Assembly (NCBI GenBank): GCA_015067565.1
Contig: SVMF01000017.1
Span: 1-57,262 of the forward strand
DNA from: Oscillospiraceae bacterium
GTDB lineage: Bacteria > Bacillota > Clostridia > Oscillospirales > Oscillospiraceae
Direction: 5' to 3'
Length of the DNA: 57,262 nt
Shown here: one piece after another, positions 26,836-36,424 of the stretch
Layout of the letters: every line of letters starts with the position of its first letter
Position numbering within the stretch: the stretch's first letter is position 1
Made by a program: the position numbers and the translations under genes
The notes under the pieces: generated by a model
The model's input: only the letters and a program-made list of their open reading frames with translations
Told to the model about the DNA's origin: nothing
The model's database searches: none

Positions 26836-26904
26836 TTATTGTTTGCAGCACGAATCGCTATTACCGAAGTAATAGTAATAAGTAAAAGCAAACGCAAAAA
26901 ACAT
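26836..26904 (-). CDS. Aromatic operon leader peptide (Phe/Tyr-rich)
   Basis: A 22-codon reading frame, beginning MFFAFAFTYYYYFGN and ending SCCKQ. Five Phe codons and four consecutive Tyr codons occur in the first 13 positions. AAAGGAG with a seven-base spacer precedes the ATG. The codons after the Tyr run contain the 5' half of the antiterminator, so ribosomes stalled at Tyr or Phe codons would leave that half free and allow transcription into aroF. Ribosomes reaching the stop codon would cover it and let the terminator form. The logic is that of pheA/trp attenuation, sensing both Phe and Tyr. The peptide itself probably has no other role. Confidence 0.8.
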   Translation of the reverse strand: MFFAFAFTYYYYFGNSDSCCKQ

Positions 26905-26936
26905 ATAGACGCTCCTTTCGTACTTTGCTGTGCTAA

Positions 26937-26965
26937 ATTATAACACAGTTTCGTCGGAATTGCAA
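26937..26965 (-). promoter_or_regulatory. Predicted promoter of the aromatic operon
   Basis: On the minus strand TTGCAA (26965-26960), a 17-base spacer and a perfect TATAAT (26942-26937). It starts inside the last codons of the MATE gene and lies about 33 bases before the leader peptide start. Confidence 0.75.
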
Positions 26966-28335
26966 GAGGAAAAATACAGCGGCTTGATTTTTTTTCGATA
27001 GAGCACAACCATCATTGTAATCGAGATGATCAGCGATGCGACTTCGGCAATCGGATATGATAGCCATACAAGATCGATGTTTCCGCTCAGGCTTAAAAGA
27101 TAGGCTGCGGGGATCAGTACGACAAGCTGTCTTGCAATGGAGGTGATCATGCTGTAAATGCTCTTGCCCAGAGCCTGAAAAACGTTGCCGAAAATGATGC
27201 AGGCACCTGCAAAAATGAACGGCAGACACAACAGCCGCAGTGCGGGTACACCGACCTCAAGCATTGCTGCATCGGGATTGAAAAAGCCCAGAAGCTGCTT
27301 CGGCAAGAGCTCAAAGGCGATAACACCAAGGAGCATGATGCCGCTGGCGGCCATCGCACCAAGCTTGATGGTGCGCAGGATGCGATCCGGTTTTTTTGCG
27401 CCGTAATTGAAAGCTGTGATGGCCAAAACGGCGTTACTCATGCCAAAAATCGGCATAAAAATGAAGCTTTGGAGCTTATAATAGGCACCGAAAACGGTGG
27501 TGCCGACCTCGCCTTTGTCGCCCATGCCGGCAAGAACCAGATTGAAGCAATAATACATCAGCGAGCCAATGGCGACCATGATGACCGACGGAATGCCGAT
27601 GCCCAAAATGCGGCCGCAAGCCTTTGCGTTCGGGCGGAAGCTGCCGAACGAGAGAGAAACCTCGGGGTTCTTGCGCACATTGAACCAAATTGCCATCGAA
27701 AAGGCTACGACTTGACCGATGACGGTGGCAATCGCCGCGCCCTTGACCTCCATGCGGGGAATCGGACCCCAGCCGAAGATGAAGATCGGGTCGAGGATCA
27801 TGTTCAGAACCGCACCCGTGCCCTGCGTAAACAGCGTGTAGGTTGTGCGGCCCGTGGCCTGCAGAAGTCGCTCGAGCAGAACCTCACCGAAGATGCCGAA
27901 GGAGGCGATTGTGATGATGCGGATATAGTCAATGCCGTAGGCGATGACGGCTTCGTTGGTCGACTGCGAGCGCATGAACGGTTCGGCACAGAAGATGCCG
28001 AACAGGGCTGTCAGGATCATGCCCAGCATGGTCAGGAACAGACCGTTTTGTGCAACGGCATGGACCTGCTTGAAATCCTTGGCACCGAGGGAGCGGCTCA
28101 TCAGCGCATTGACACCTACGGCGATGCCCGAAGCGATGCCGATCATAATGTTTTGCACGGGGAAGGCCAGGCCGACGGCCGTCAGCGCGTCGTTGTTGAC
28201 ATCGGAGATCTGCGAGACGAAGACGCTGTCAACGATGTTGTAAAGCGCCTGCACCAGCATGGAAAGCGCTAATGGCAGCGCCATGGTGAACAGGAGCCTT
28301 CCTACGGGCATGATGCCCATTTTGTTTTCTTTCAT
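26938..28335 (-). CDS. MATE-family multidrug/metabolite exporter
   Basis: The protein has 465 residues and about twelve hydrophobic membrane segments, the usual MATE architecture of two six-helix halves. It begins with the typical MATE opening (MPVGRLLFTMALPLALSMLVQ, then LYNIVDSVFV). It should export cationic drugs or metabolites using a Na+ or H+ gradient; the substrate cannot be read. The ribosome binding site before ATG 28335 is weak; an ATG at 28320 is an alternative. The gene reads towards the aromatic operon, but its stop overlaps that operon's promoter, so the two are probably separate units. Confidence 0.92.
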   Translation of the reverse strand: MKENKMGIMPVGRLLFTMALPLALSMLVQALYNIVDSVFVSQISDVNNDALTAVGLAFPVQNIMIGIASGIAVGVNALMSRSLGAKDFKQVHAVAQNGLFLTMLGMILTALFGIFCAEPFMRSQSTNEAVIAYGIDYIRIITIASFGIFGEVLLERLLQATGRTTYTLFTQGTGAVLNMILDPIFIFGWGPIPRMEVKGAAIATVIGQVVAFSMAIWFNVRKNPEVSLSFGSFRPNAKACGRILGIGIPSVIMVAIGSLMYYCFNLVLAGMGDKGEVGTTVFGAYYKLQSFIFMPIFGMSNAVLAITAFNYGAKKPDRILRTIKLGAMAASGIMLLGVIAFELLPKQLLGFFNPDAAMLEVGVPALRLLCLPFIFAGACIIFGNVFQALGKSIYSMITSIARQLVVLIPAAYLLSLSGNIDLVWLSYPIAEVASLIISITMMVVLYRKKIKPLYFSSCNSDETVL

Positions 28336-28376
28336 TTCAGTTCACTTTCCAAATTCGAAATACACCATATTATATA

Positions 28377-28405
28377 ATTATATAGGCATATGCAGGGAAA
28401 TGCAA
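28377..28405 (-). promoter_or_regulatory. Predicted promoter for the MATE gene
   Basis: On the minus strand TTGCAT (28405-28400), a 17-base spacer and TATAAT (28382-28377), 42 bases before the start codon. It lies in the short AT-rich gap after the kinase gene. Confidence 0.65.
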
Positions 28406-28455
28406 TATGTATTTTTCGTATCCGGGTAGCCACGCTATGGGGGGATTCGGGGGGA

Positions 28456-29373
28456 TCAATAGTTCAGTTCGCTGCCGCCGATGAATTCGCGCAGCAGGGA
28501 ATCGGTCGGGACAAGCTCGCTGGGCACCTCGGGCAGCTCCGAGAAGATCTGCACCAGGTCTGCCAGATCGGGATACTCGGGCACCAATGCCTTGAGATCC
28601 TCGTACAGATACGACTTGTAAATACTCATTTCCGAGCTGTAGAACGAGTCGATGCTGCAATGCGCCAACTCTTTATACGGCATGATATAAAGCTGCTCGC
28701 CACGGTCGACACGATCTCTCATGCCGATGGTTTCGGTCAGCTTGCGACCACGGCCGGTGCGGTCACGCAGCAGGCGTCTTGCCAGACGGATCTTCGACGG
28801 GTGCAGGGTCATTCCGTCGAGCGCCGTGATGCGGGTGCGCACACTGACATAGACACGGGCTGTTGTGTCGGCATGGCCCGTGACGGTCGGGTTCAGGGCA
28901 TGGATGCCCTCCATGATGACAAGCTCACCTGGCTTGCGGTGCAGCCTTCTGCCCTCAAACACGCGTGTGCTGGTCTTGAAATCGTAGCGGGGCAGCTCGA
29001 TCTCCTCACAGGCCAGAATGCGGTCGAGATGCTCCTGGAAGAAGGGGATGTCGACGCGGGTCGGCTTTTCCAGATCGAGCTTGTTTTCCTTGAGCAGTGC
29101 CAGCTCCTCGGGCGTCAGGGGGCAGAAGTAGTCGTCCATCTGCAGGGTGTGGGTGACAAGACCCATTTTTTCAAGCTCGCGCTCGATGAGCAGGGCCGAG
29201 GTCGTCTTGCCCGAGCCGCTCGGGCCGGCCAGAAGGATGATGGGGCGGTTTTCGGCATTTGCCGCAATGACTTTTGCAGCCTGCTCAATCTGCTTGAAGT
29301 AATGTCTGCGGTCATTTTCAAGCACCGCACGGGCATCGGCCCGCAGCAATGCGGAAAGTTGATTTGTGGTCAT
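28456..29373 (-). CDS. Uridine kinase / phosphoribulokinase-family nucleoside kinase
   Basis: The protein has 305 residues and is cytoplasmic. The P-loop is near residues 49-56 (GPSGSGKT), followed by MDDYF, the RYDF segment, VIMEGIHALNP (Walker B type) and the lid-like RLARRLLRDRTGRGRKL, as in the uridine kinase family. It would phosphorylate uridine or a related nucleoside with ATP or GTP. Many Clostridia carry longer relatives with an N-terminal TGS-like domain; here that part is absent. GGAGG at 29382-29386 selects the ATG at 29373, eight bases later. It is likely monocistronic. Confidence 0.88.
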   Translation of the reverse strand: MTTNQLSALLRADARAVLENDRRHYFKQIEQAAKVIAANAENRPIILLAGPSGSGKTTSALLIERELEKMGLVTHTLQMDDYFCPLTPEELALLKENKLDLEKPTRVDIPFFQEHLDRILACEEIELPRYDFKTSTRVFEGRRLHRKPGELVIMEGIHALNPTVTGHADTTARVYVSVRTRITALDGMTLHPSKIRLARRLLRDRTGRGRKLTETIGMRDRVDRGEQLYIMPYKELAHCSIDSFYSSEMSIYKSYLYEDLKALVPEYPDLADLVQIFSELPEVPSELVPTDSLLREFIGGSELNY

Positions 29374-29406
29374 GATGAGAGCCTCCAAAAGAAAAAGATT
29401 GCGTTT

Positions 29407-29415
29407 ATTATATCA
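29407..29415 (-). promoter_or_regulatory. Extended -10 element for the nucleoside kinase gene
   Basis: TGATATAAT on the minus strand, 34 bases before the start. No good -35 is seen at 16-18 bases, consistent with an extended -10 promoter. Confidence 0.45.
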
Positions 29416-29557
29416 TACATTCTACTTTCTTGGGTATCCCCTTTTTGTTTTTTGTATAATTTGACGAAATTCGCGCGTTGTTCCAGCATCTAATGAATCG
29501 TTTTAATTTCAAATTTTGTTTACTTTGCCTATTTTAATTTTTTGAGCAAGCTACATC

Positions 29558-29586
29558 TTGCGAGAACATCAAAAAAATAGTAAAAT
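29558..29586 (+). promoter_or_regulatory. Predicted promoter for the nucleotidase surface protein
   Basis: TTGCGA (29558-29563), a 17-base spacer and TAAAAT (29581-29586), 48 bases before the start. A small dyad (gcaag / cttgc, 29546-29561) overlaps the -35 and could be an operator. The rest of 29374-29633 shows no gene. Confidence 0.55.
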
Positions 29587-29633
29587 AAAGGTGCAGGTTT
29601 AATACCCAAAATTTATTTTTTAGGAGGTAAAAT

Positions 29634-32600
29634 ATGAAACACCTGTTTAAGCGTTCGCTTGCCCTGCTTTGCGTTCTGGCGATGATCATCGGCATCCTGC
29701 CCATGACCTTAGCTGCTGACGAAAAGTTTGTCCTTGCAAGCGAGATCAAAGACGGTAACAAGATCGTTATCGTCTGTGCTGCTGAAGGCCAGGCACTTGG
29801 CAGCGAAATCATCAACAATTATTACAAGGCCGGCGTCGCCGTCACTCCGGAAGGCGATGCCATCACCGCTCCCGACGATGCAATCGTTTGGACGGTCAGT
29901 GCCGACGGCGAAGGCTTCAACCTCACCAACTTTGAGGGCCACAAGCTTTCCATCGACGGTACTTACAACTCCATTCCCTATGATAAGGGCAATGATGCGT
30001 GGCACTTAGAGGCCGCTGAGACCGAAGGCTGTGTCTATGTCGTCAACGAAAACGGCAAGCACCTGTCCTGGAGCTCTTACGGCAACTTCACCGCGCAGGA
30101 TAAGACCAGCCAGCACACCAACGAAGGCTATCGCGCTATGGCGATCTATGTCCTCGGTGCTGAGGGCGAAGGCGGCGGCGAAGAGCTGCCCGAGCCCGAA
30201 ATCGCAGGCGAATTTGTCCTCCTGTCCACCACCGACATGCACGGCCGTTGCTGGGACACAAACATCCTCAACGACACCAACATGAGCAACTCCATGCTCA
30301 ATGTTGCAACTGCTGTCAAGGAAATGCGTGAGGTGTACGGGGAGAACGTTGTTTTGATCGACAACGGCGATACCTATCAGGGCACTCCCGTTTCCACCCT
30401 GCAGATCTCTGAGTACACCCAGGGCAATACCACCGATCCGAACCCGATGGCAATCTCCCTGAAGTACATCGGCTACGATCTGGCTACCGTTGGTAACCAC
30501 GAGTTCAACTATGCGTGGAGCACCATGTCCGACATCTATGACTACCTGCAGGAAGATGTCGAAGGCCTGGGCAATGTTCTGCCCGCTTGCGCAAACCTGT
30601 ACTACGAGGATGGCACCAATGTCGTTGAGCCTTATGGCATCAAGACCATCAAGGACGAGTACGGCGATGAGTACAAGATTGCAATTCTTGCATTCGTTAC
30701 CCCCGATTGCACCCGTTGGGACGTTCCCGATAACTACCCCGGCATGCGCTTCTACCATCCGGATAACGCTTACCGCTCCATCCGCTGGGAAGCTGAGAAG
30801 TGGGTCAAGATCATTGAGGAAGCAGAAGCTCCCGATTTTGTCATCGTTACCTTCCACTCCGGCGCAGGCTCCGTTGTTGCGGATGAAGATCTGGTCTATG
30901 GCGAGAACACCGAAAACCAGGTTGCTTCCATGATCGCCGGCACCACCGGCATTGACGTCGTTATCGCAGGCCATGACCACAATGGCGGCTATTCCGGCGA
31001 TTTCTTCCAGAATGCAGACGGCGAGGATGTCCTCGTTGTCAACGGCGCAGGCAACAACCTGACCGCTTCTGTTTTCGAAATTGACATGCAGGGGAACATC
31101 GCCCTGAAGGAGCACTCTGACCTCAGCTTGTCCAGCTATGCGGCAGACACAGGTCTGAAGGCTCTGATTAAGCCGTATGCCGATGCAGCTTCCGCATATG
31201 TCAACAACACCTGCGGCAAGGCCATCGGCACTTGGAACAAGATCACCAGTGGTAAGAACTTCTACCTGCAGCAGTCTGATACCATGGACCTCATCGGCCG
31301 TGCACAGATTGCTCAGGGCACCATCCATCTGGAAGAGAAGTTCGACACCGAGGAAAAGAAGCAGGCTCTGTTTGCTGAGACCGGCCTGACCGACCTCGTC
31401 GTTGATGCCTCCTCCACCTCCGTTGTTGTCAACGGCACTTACAATGTCTCTGCGGGCGACCTGTCCATGAAGGACATCTACCGCATGTACAAGTATGACA
31501 ACTCCCTGTATCTGATGCCCGTTACCGGTGCTGAGCTGCGCGGCTTCCTGGAGTTCAACGCAGCAACCCATCTGACCGCGAACACTGCAAGCGGCACCCC
31601 CATTTTCGGCACCAAGGGCGACGACTTTACCAACCCCATCTTCTACGGTCTGGATTTCAAGTATGACCTGTCCCGTGAAGAGTATGACCGTGTTGTCGAC
31701 CTGAAGTTCTCCGACGGCAGAGAAGTCGTTGACGAAGAAGTTTATATCTTCGCTGTCAACAACTACCACCTCGGCAATGCTTCCGGCCCGTTCGCATCCT
31801 ACACCACCGAAGATGCGATCTGGTCTCAGACCGATGACATGGGCGGCGGCTTCGTTCAGGACCTCATCGCTGAGTTCTTGGCAGCAGAGACCGCAGCCAA
31901 CGGCGGCGTTGCTCCCGCTCCTTCCAACTGGGAAATCGTCTACACCGGCGAGATCGTCGAAGGTAAGGCAGAGGGCGAGTTCATCGGCGACGCTTGTGAT
32001 CCCACCAAACTGGAAACCGGCGATCAGGTTCTGATCTACTACCCGGCAGGCAACACCCTCGTCAGCAACATCGCTGATGGTGCCAAGCTCGCAGTTTGCG
32101 AGGATGTCACCTACGGCAAGAACGATGCAGGCATCCGCCAGGTCGGCACCGACACTGCTGCGGCAGTCTTCACTGTCACCATGGGCGAAGACGGCATGAT
32201 CTCCTTCTCCGATGCAGCAGGTCTGTACATCACCTCCGCTCCGACCGGCAATGGTCTGAGCATGGGCGCAGAGCTGAACGATCTGGCTAAGTGGGAAATC
32301 GAAAAGACCGAGAGCGGCATTTACCTGCGCAATGTCGGCGCCGCTCACAACGGCAACCACAACCAGTATCTGGAATTCTACTACGCATTCACCACCTACG
32401 GACTCAACGGCGGTGGCGCAGCTTACACCTTCGAGATCTTCAAGCTGCCCGCAGTGGAGGAAGAGAGTGACGAGATCGTCATCCTCTACACCAACGACGT
32501 CCACACCTATGTTGACAAGACTCTGTCCTACGACAACATTGCCGATATGAAGGCTACTTTGGAAGCGGAAGGCAAGACGGTCATCCTCGTTGACGCAGGC

Positions 32601-35600
32601 GACCACATCCAGGGTACCGCTTACGGCTCCATGGACAAGGGCGCAACCATCATCGAGCTGATGGAGGCTGCCGGCTATGACTTGGCAACCCTCGGCAACC
32701 ACGAGTTCGACTACGGCATGGAGCGTGCTCTGGAGATCGCTCAGGGCTCTGCTTTCCCGTACATCTCCGCAAACTTCTACCACGAGAAGGATGGCGTGAA
32801 GGGCGAGACCGTGCTGCCTCCCTTCCAGTACTTCTTCGTTGATGATATGGTCATTGCAATGATCGGTATCACCACTCCCGAATCCTTCACCAAGTCCACT
32901 CCTGCATACTTCCAGGATGAAAACGGCAACTACATCTACGGCATCTCCGGCGGCGAAGACGGCGCAGCTCTGTACGCAGACGTACAGGCTGCCATCGACA
33001 ACGTCAGAAACGGCGGCGCTGACTACGTCATCGCTCTGGGCCACCTGGGCGACGATCCCGCTTCCCAGCCCTGGACGAGCGAAGAGCTCATTGCTAACAC
33101 CACCGGCCTCGACGCTTTCATCGACGGCCACTCCCACTCCACTGTTGAGGGCAAGCTGGTTGCCGACAAGGAAGGCAACGAAGTCCTGCTCACTCAGACC
33201 GGCGAATACTTCGGCGCAATCGGCAAGATGACCATCGGCGCAGAAGGCATCTCCACCGAGCTCGTCACCGAATGGACCGGCTCCGACGAAGCTGTTGCAG
33301 AGATCAAGAACGCTTGGATCGCTGAAATCACCGAGAAGCTTGGTGAGGTCATCGGTACGACCGATGTCACCTTCGACAACTACGATGCAGAGGGCAACCG
33401 TATGGTCCGTAAGTACGAGACCAACACCGGTGACTTCGCAGCAGACGCTCTGTACTACCTCTTCGATTCCATGGATATGGATGTCGATGTCGCTATCATG
33501 AATGGCGGCGGCGTCCGTAACAAGGCAATCACCGGCGAAATCAGCTACCTGACCTGCAAGAATATCCACACCTTCGGCAACGTCGCTTGCCTGCAGACCG
33601 TTACCGGTCAGCAGATCCTCGACGCTCTGGAATGGGGCGCTCGTCAGACTCCTGCCGCAGAAGTCGGTGGCTTCCTGCACGTTGCCGGTATGACCTACGA
33701 GGTCGACGCATCCATTGAGTCCACCGTCCAGGCTGACGACAAGGGCGTTTGGATCGGCGGCCCGACGGGTGAATACCGCGTCAAGAATGTCAAGGTTTAC
33801 AACAAGGAAACCGGTGCATACGAAGACCTCGACCTGACCGCTTCCTACAACATGGCAGGCTACAACTACACCCTGCGTGATCTGGGCGACGGCTTTGCAA
33901 TGTTCGACGGCGCAATCAACGTTCTGGACTACGTTGCTGAGGACTATCAGGTTCTTGCAACCTATGTCAAGGCATTCCCCGCTGCAGAAGGCGAGCTGCC
34001 CGTTGTCAGCGCAACCAACTCTCCGCTGCTTTCTAAGTACGAAGGCATGCTGCTCGACTACGGCACTGTCAACGGTTCCGGCCGTATCGTTGTCGCAGGT
34101 GAAGTCGAAGAGCCGTGGGATGGCGTGATCATCATCGGCGGCCTGGAGCCCAACCTCTGGACCACCAAGTACGGCAATGTCTACACCAACTGCGCTGCTG
34201 AAAACTTTGTCAACGATCTGGGTCTGAGCTACGGCGACCTGGCAACTGTCAAGTTCCTCGATCAGGAACTGATCCTCCCCGTTGTCCCCGACTACTCCTA
34301 TGTCGATTCCGGCAAGCCCGCACTGCTCGTTGCTAAGAACGAACAGGGCAACCCCACCGGCTATGCATTCATGGCCATCAATATGGGCAACTTCCTCGAG
34401 ACCTACGGCATCGCAACCAAGGGTACCGACGAAAACGGCAACTGGTTCTGGACCGCTTGCGAAGGCGTTGAGTTCCCGATCGTTGTCACCTTCGAGCTGT
34501 ACGAGAAGGAAGGCTACATGGCAGAGTATCTGCTGCATGAGCTCAGCAGAACCAACAACCGTGAGGACTACGCAGACCTGACCGATGAGGAATTCGCAAA
34601 CTTCCGTGAAGTCACCACCACCGGCATGGGCGACGATGTTCTGTACCGTTCCTCCAGCCCGATCAACCCCGAGCTCGGCAGAAACACCTACGCTGACGCA
34701 GCGGCTCAAGCGGCAGGCGTCAAGACCTTCGTCAACCTCGCTGACAGCAAGGAAGAGGCTGAAGCTTACGAAGGCTTCGCAGAAACCTACTACTCCAAGC
34801 AGAACGTGATTTACCTCTGCCTCGGCGTTGATTTCGCTGCAGAGGACTTCCAGAAGGGTCTGGCAGAAGGCTTCCGCTTCATGATCGCAAACGAAGGCCC
34901 GTACCTCATCCACTGCACCGAGGGTAAGGACCGCGCAGGCTTCACCAACGCTCTGTTGGAGTGCTTCATGGGCGCAACCTACGACGAAGTCATTGCTGAC
35001 TACATGAAGACCTACGTAAACTACTACGGTGTTGAAGTCGGCAGCGAAAAGTACACTGCAATTGCCAACAGCAACATCATCAAGTCCCTGACCAACGCAT
35101 TCGGTGTTGAGGATTTGACCAAGGCTGACCTGGCGGCAGAGGCTGAGGAGTACCTGCTTGCCATCGGCCTGACGGCTGAGGAAGTCGACGCTCTGAATGT
35201 TGCTCTTGGCGGCAAGGAAGATCCTAAGCCCACCTTCGAGGATGTCAAGGAAGGTCAGTGGTACTACGACTATGTCACCATCGCTGCAGAGCTCGGCCTG
35301 GTCAGAGGCATGACTCCCACCACCTTTGAGCCTGAGACCAACATGACCCGTGCAATGCTCGTGACCGTCCTGTACCGCGCAGAGGGCGAGCCCAGTGTTG
35401 AGGGTCTGGAGAATCCGTTTGCCGATGTTGCAGAGAATCAGTGGTACACCGATGCCATCATCTGGGCAGCAAGCAATAAGATCGTCAACGGCACGACTCC
35501 CACAACCTTCACTCCCGATGCAAACATCACCCGTGAGCAGATTGTAACCATCCTGTATCGCTATGCGGTTGCAAAGGGTGAGGATGTCGCAGTCGAAGAC

Positions 35601-35777
35601 ACTGAGCTGGCATTCCCGGATGCAGGCACCATCAGCTCCTACGCTGTCGATGCAATGACCTGGGCTGTTGACAAGGGCATCATCAATGGCATGGACGGCA
35701 AGCTGGCACCGCAGGCAAGCGCAACCCGCGCAATGGTCTGCACCATGCTCGTCCGCTACCTCGGCTACATAGAATAA
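29634..35777 (+). CDS. SLH-anchored protein with two 5'-nucleotidase units and a tyrosine-phosphatase domain
   Basis: The protein has 2047 residues, with a signal peptide at about 1-27. A beta-trefoil-like module (about 30-180) precedes metallophosphatase 1: TDMHGR near 201, NGDTYQG, GNHEFNY near 287, GHDHNGG near 446, then a 5'-nucleotidase C-terminal domain to about 740. A second trefoil-like module follows, then metallophosphatase 2: TNDVH near 953, DAGDHIQG, GNHEFDYG near 1021, GHSHS near 1165, NGGGVRNK near 1290. Residues about 1660-1850 form a tyrosine-phosphatase-like domain with HCTEGKDRAG (C-x5-R) near 1760. Three SLH domains (from 1868, 1929 and 1994) bind the wall polymer. AGGAGG precedes the ATG. 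The likely job is dephosphorylating extracellular nucleotides or phospho-compounds for phosphate and nucleoside uptake; substrates are not readable. Confidence 0.9.
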   Translation: MKHLFKRSLALLCVLAMIIGILPMTLAADEKFVLASEIKDGNKIVIVCAAEGQALGSEIINNYYKAGVAVTPEGDAITAPDDAIVWTVSADGEGFNLTNFEGHKLSIDGTYNSIPYDKGNDAWHLEAAETEGCVYVVNENGKHLSWSSYGNFTAQDKTSQHTNEGYRAMAIYVLGAEGEGGGEELPEPEIAGEFVLLSTTDMHGRCWDTNILNDTNMSNSMLNVATAVKEMREVYGENVVLIDNGDTYQGTPVSTLQISEYTQGNTTDPNPMAISLKYIGYDLATVGNHEFNYAWSTMSDIYDYLQEDVEGLGNVLPACANLYYEDGTNVVEPYGIKTIKDEYGDEYKIAILAFVTPDCTRWDVPDNYPGMRFYHPDNAYRSIRWEAEKWVKIIEEAEAPDFVIVTFHSGAGSVVADEDLVYGENTENQVASMIAGTTGIDVVIAGHDHNGGYSGDFFQNADGEDVLVVNGAGNNLTASVFEIDMQGNIALKEHSDLSLSSYAADTGLKALIKPYADAASAYVNNTCGKAIGTWNKITSGKNFYLQQSDTMDLIGRAQIAQGTIHLEEKFDTEEKKQALFAETGLTDLVVDASSTSVVVNGTYNVSAGDLSMKDIYRMYKYDNSLYLMPVTGAELRGFLEFNAATHLTANTASGTPIFGTKGDDFTNPIFYGLDFKYDLSREEYDRVVDLKFSDGREVVDEEVYIFAVNNYHLGNASGPFASYTTEDAIWSQTDDMGGGFVQDLIAEFLAAETAANGGVAPAPSNWEIVYTGEIVEGKAEGEFIGDACDPTKLETGDQVLIYYPAGNTLVSNIADGAKLAVCEDVTYGKNDAGIRQVGTDTAAAVFTVTMGEDGMISFSDAAGLYITSAPTGNGLSMGAELNDLAKWEIEKTESGIYLRNVGAAHNGNHNQYLEFYYAFTTYGLNGGGAAYTFEIFKLPAVEEESDEIVILYTNDVHTYVDKTLSYDNIADMKATLEAEGKTVILVDAGDHIQGTAYGSMDKGATIIELMEAAGYDLATLGNHEFDYGMERALEIAQGSAFPYISANFYHEKDGVKGETVLPPFQYFFVDDMVIAMIGITTPESFTKSTPAYFQDENGNYIYGISGGEDGAALYADVQAAIDNVRNGGADYVIALGHLGDDPASQPWTSEELIANTTGLDAFIDGHSHSTVEGKLVADKEGNEVLLTQTGEYFGAIGKMTIGAEGISTELVTEWTGSDEAVAEIKNAWIAEITEKLGEVIGTTDVTFDNYDAEGNRMVRKYETNTGDFAADALYYLFDSMDMDVDVAIMNGGGVRNKAITGEISYLTCKNIHTFGNVACLQTVTGQQILDALEWGARQTPAAEVGGFLHVAGMTYEVDASIESTVQADDKGVWIGGPTGEYRVKNVKVYNKETGAYEDLDLTASYNMAGYNYTLRDLGDGFAMFDGAINVLDYVAEDYQVLATYVKAFPAAEGELPVVSATNSPLLSKYEGMLLDYGTVNGSGRIVVAGEVEEPWDGVIIIGGLEPNLWTTKYGNVYTNCAAENFVNDLGLSYGDLATVKFLDQELILPVVPDYSYVDSGKPALLVAKNEQGNPTGYAFMAINMGNFLETYGIATKGTDENGNWFWTACEGVEFPIVVTFELYEKEGYMAEYLLHELSRTNNREDYADLTDEEFANFREVTTTGMGDDVLYRSSSPINPELGRNTYADAAAQAAGVKTFVNLADSKEEAEAYEGFAETYYSKQNVIYLCLGVDFAAEDFQKGLAEGFRFMIANEGPYLIHCTEGKDRAGFTNALLECFMGATYDEVIADYMKTYVNYYGVEVGSEKYTAIANSNIIKSLTNAFGVEDLTKADLAAEAEEYLLAIGLTAEEVDALNVALGGKEDPKPTFEDVKEGQWYYDYVTIAAELGLVRGMTPTTFEPETNMTRAMLVTVLYRAEGEPSVEGLENPFADVAENQWYTDAIIWAASNKIVNGTTPTTFTPDANITREQIVTILYRYAVAKGEDVAVEDTELAFPDAGTISSYAVDAMTWAVDKGIINGMDGKLAPQASATRAMVCTMLVRYLGYIE

Positions 35778-35814
35778 TTTGCGGAACCGAATGTAGCATC
35801 ACCGTATAAAACCC

Positions 35815-35843
35815 AACCGCCGAGGCCTCGTGCCTCGGCGGTT
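35815..35843 (+). terminator. Hairpin terminator after the nucleotidase gene
   Basis: Arms aaccgccgaggc and gcctcggcggtt (12 bp) around ctcgt, 37 bases after the stop. It is a sequence relative of the ccgtcgaggc hairpins at 7379-7890. Only a short T-run follows. Confidence 0.6.
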
Positions 35844-35909
35844 TCACACTGTCGAAGAACTTGTTTTTCGTCAGTGTGTCATACGAAAACCTGATGAAAA
35901 GTTTTGATA

Positions 35910-36424
35910 AAATTCCAATTTATCGGTGCGTTGCTTACGTCATTGTAGGGTCACAGCGTGCCGTGACCGTGTGCAAGAAGTCTTGTCTTTCGCATATCGT
36001 AGCGCGCGACATTCTTGGCGCGCTCGCAGGCAGTTTTTATAAGAGAATTACGACTGTACAAGTCGGAAGTTTGCTCCACTGCGTGGGGCGTACCTTTCTT
36101 GCTCCTGCAAGAAAGGTACCAAAGAACAGGCATGGGGAGGCGCTGGAGCCTGCGGCTATTCAACTTTTCATGTTTTGTTACTGCCTACCCCGCCGCAGAG
36201 CCGCCCTCCCCATGACCCCTCCAGGCACGCTGCGCGTCGTCGTGACAGCGTTGTGGTCGTTTTTATCGTGGGCAACCGGAGCGACAAATTGAAATTGGTC
36301 AATTATTTTCATAAAGTTTGATAAATTTTTTCTTGCAAAGGCGGCAAGAATTCCGCATCACGAAACCGATCACCACAGGGGAACGATCCGCGTCAGCGTG
36401 CCGGGAGAGCGTCAAGAGAGAGGG
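35910..36424 (+). repeat. Long non-coding repeat, copy B
   Basis: Nearly identical inverted copy of 1-516. It includes the conserved hairpin at 36090-36119. The stretch 35778-37389 holds no gene that I can support; its short reading frames are translations of the repeat. Confidence 0.85.

Noticed and set aside
30006-34913. 1635-codon open frame on the minus strand opposite the nucleotidase gene
   Set aside because: The plus strand has signal peptide, catalytic motifs and SLH domains. The antisense product is low-complexity Val/Asp/Gly sequence without a ribosome binding site.
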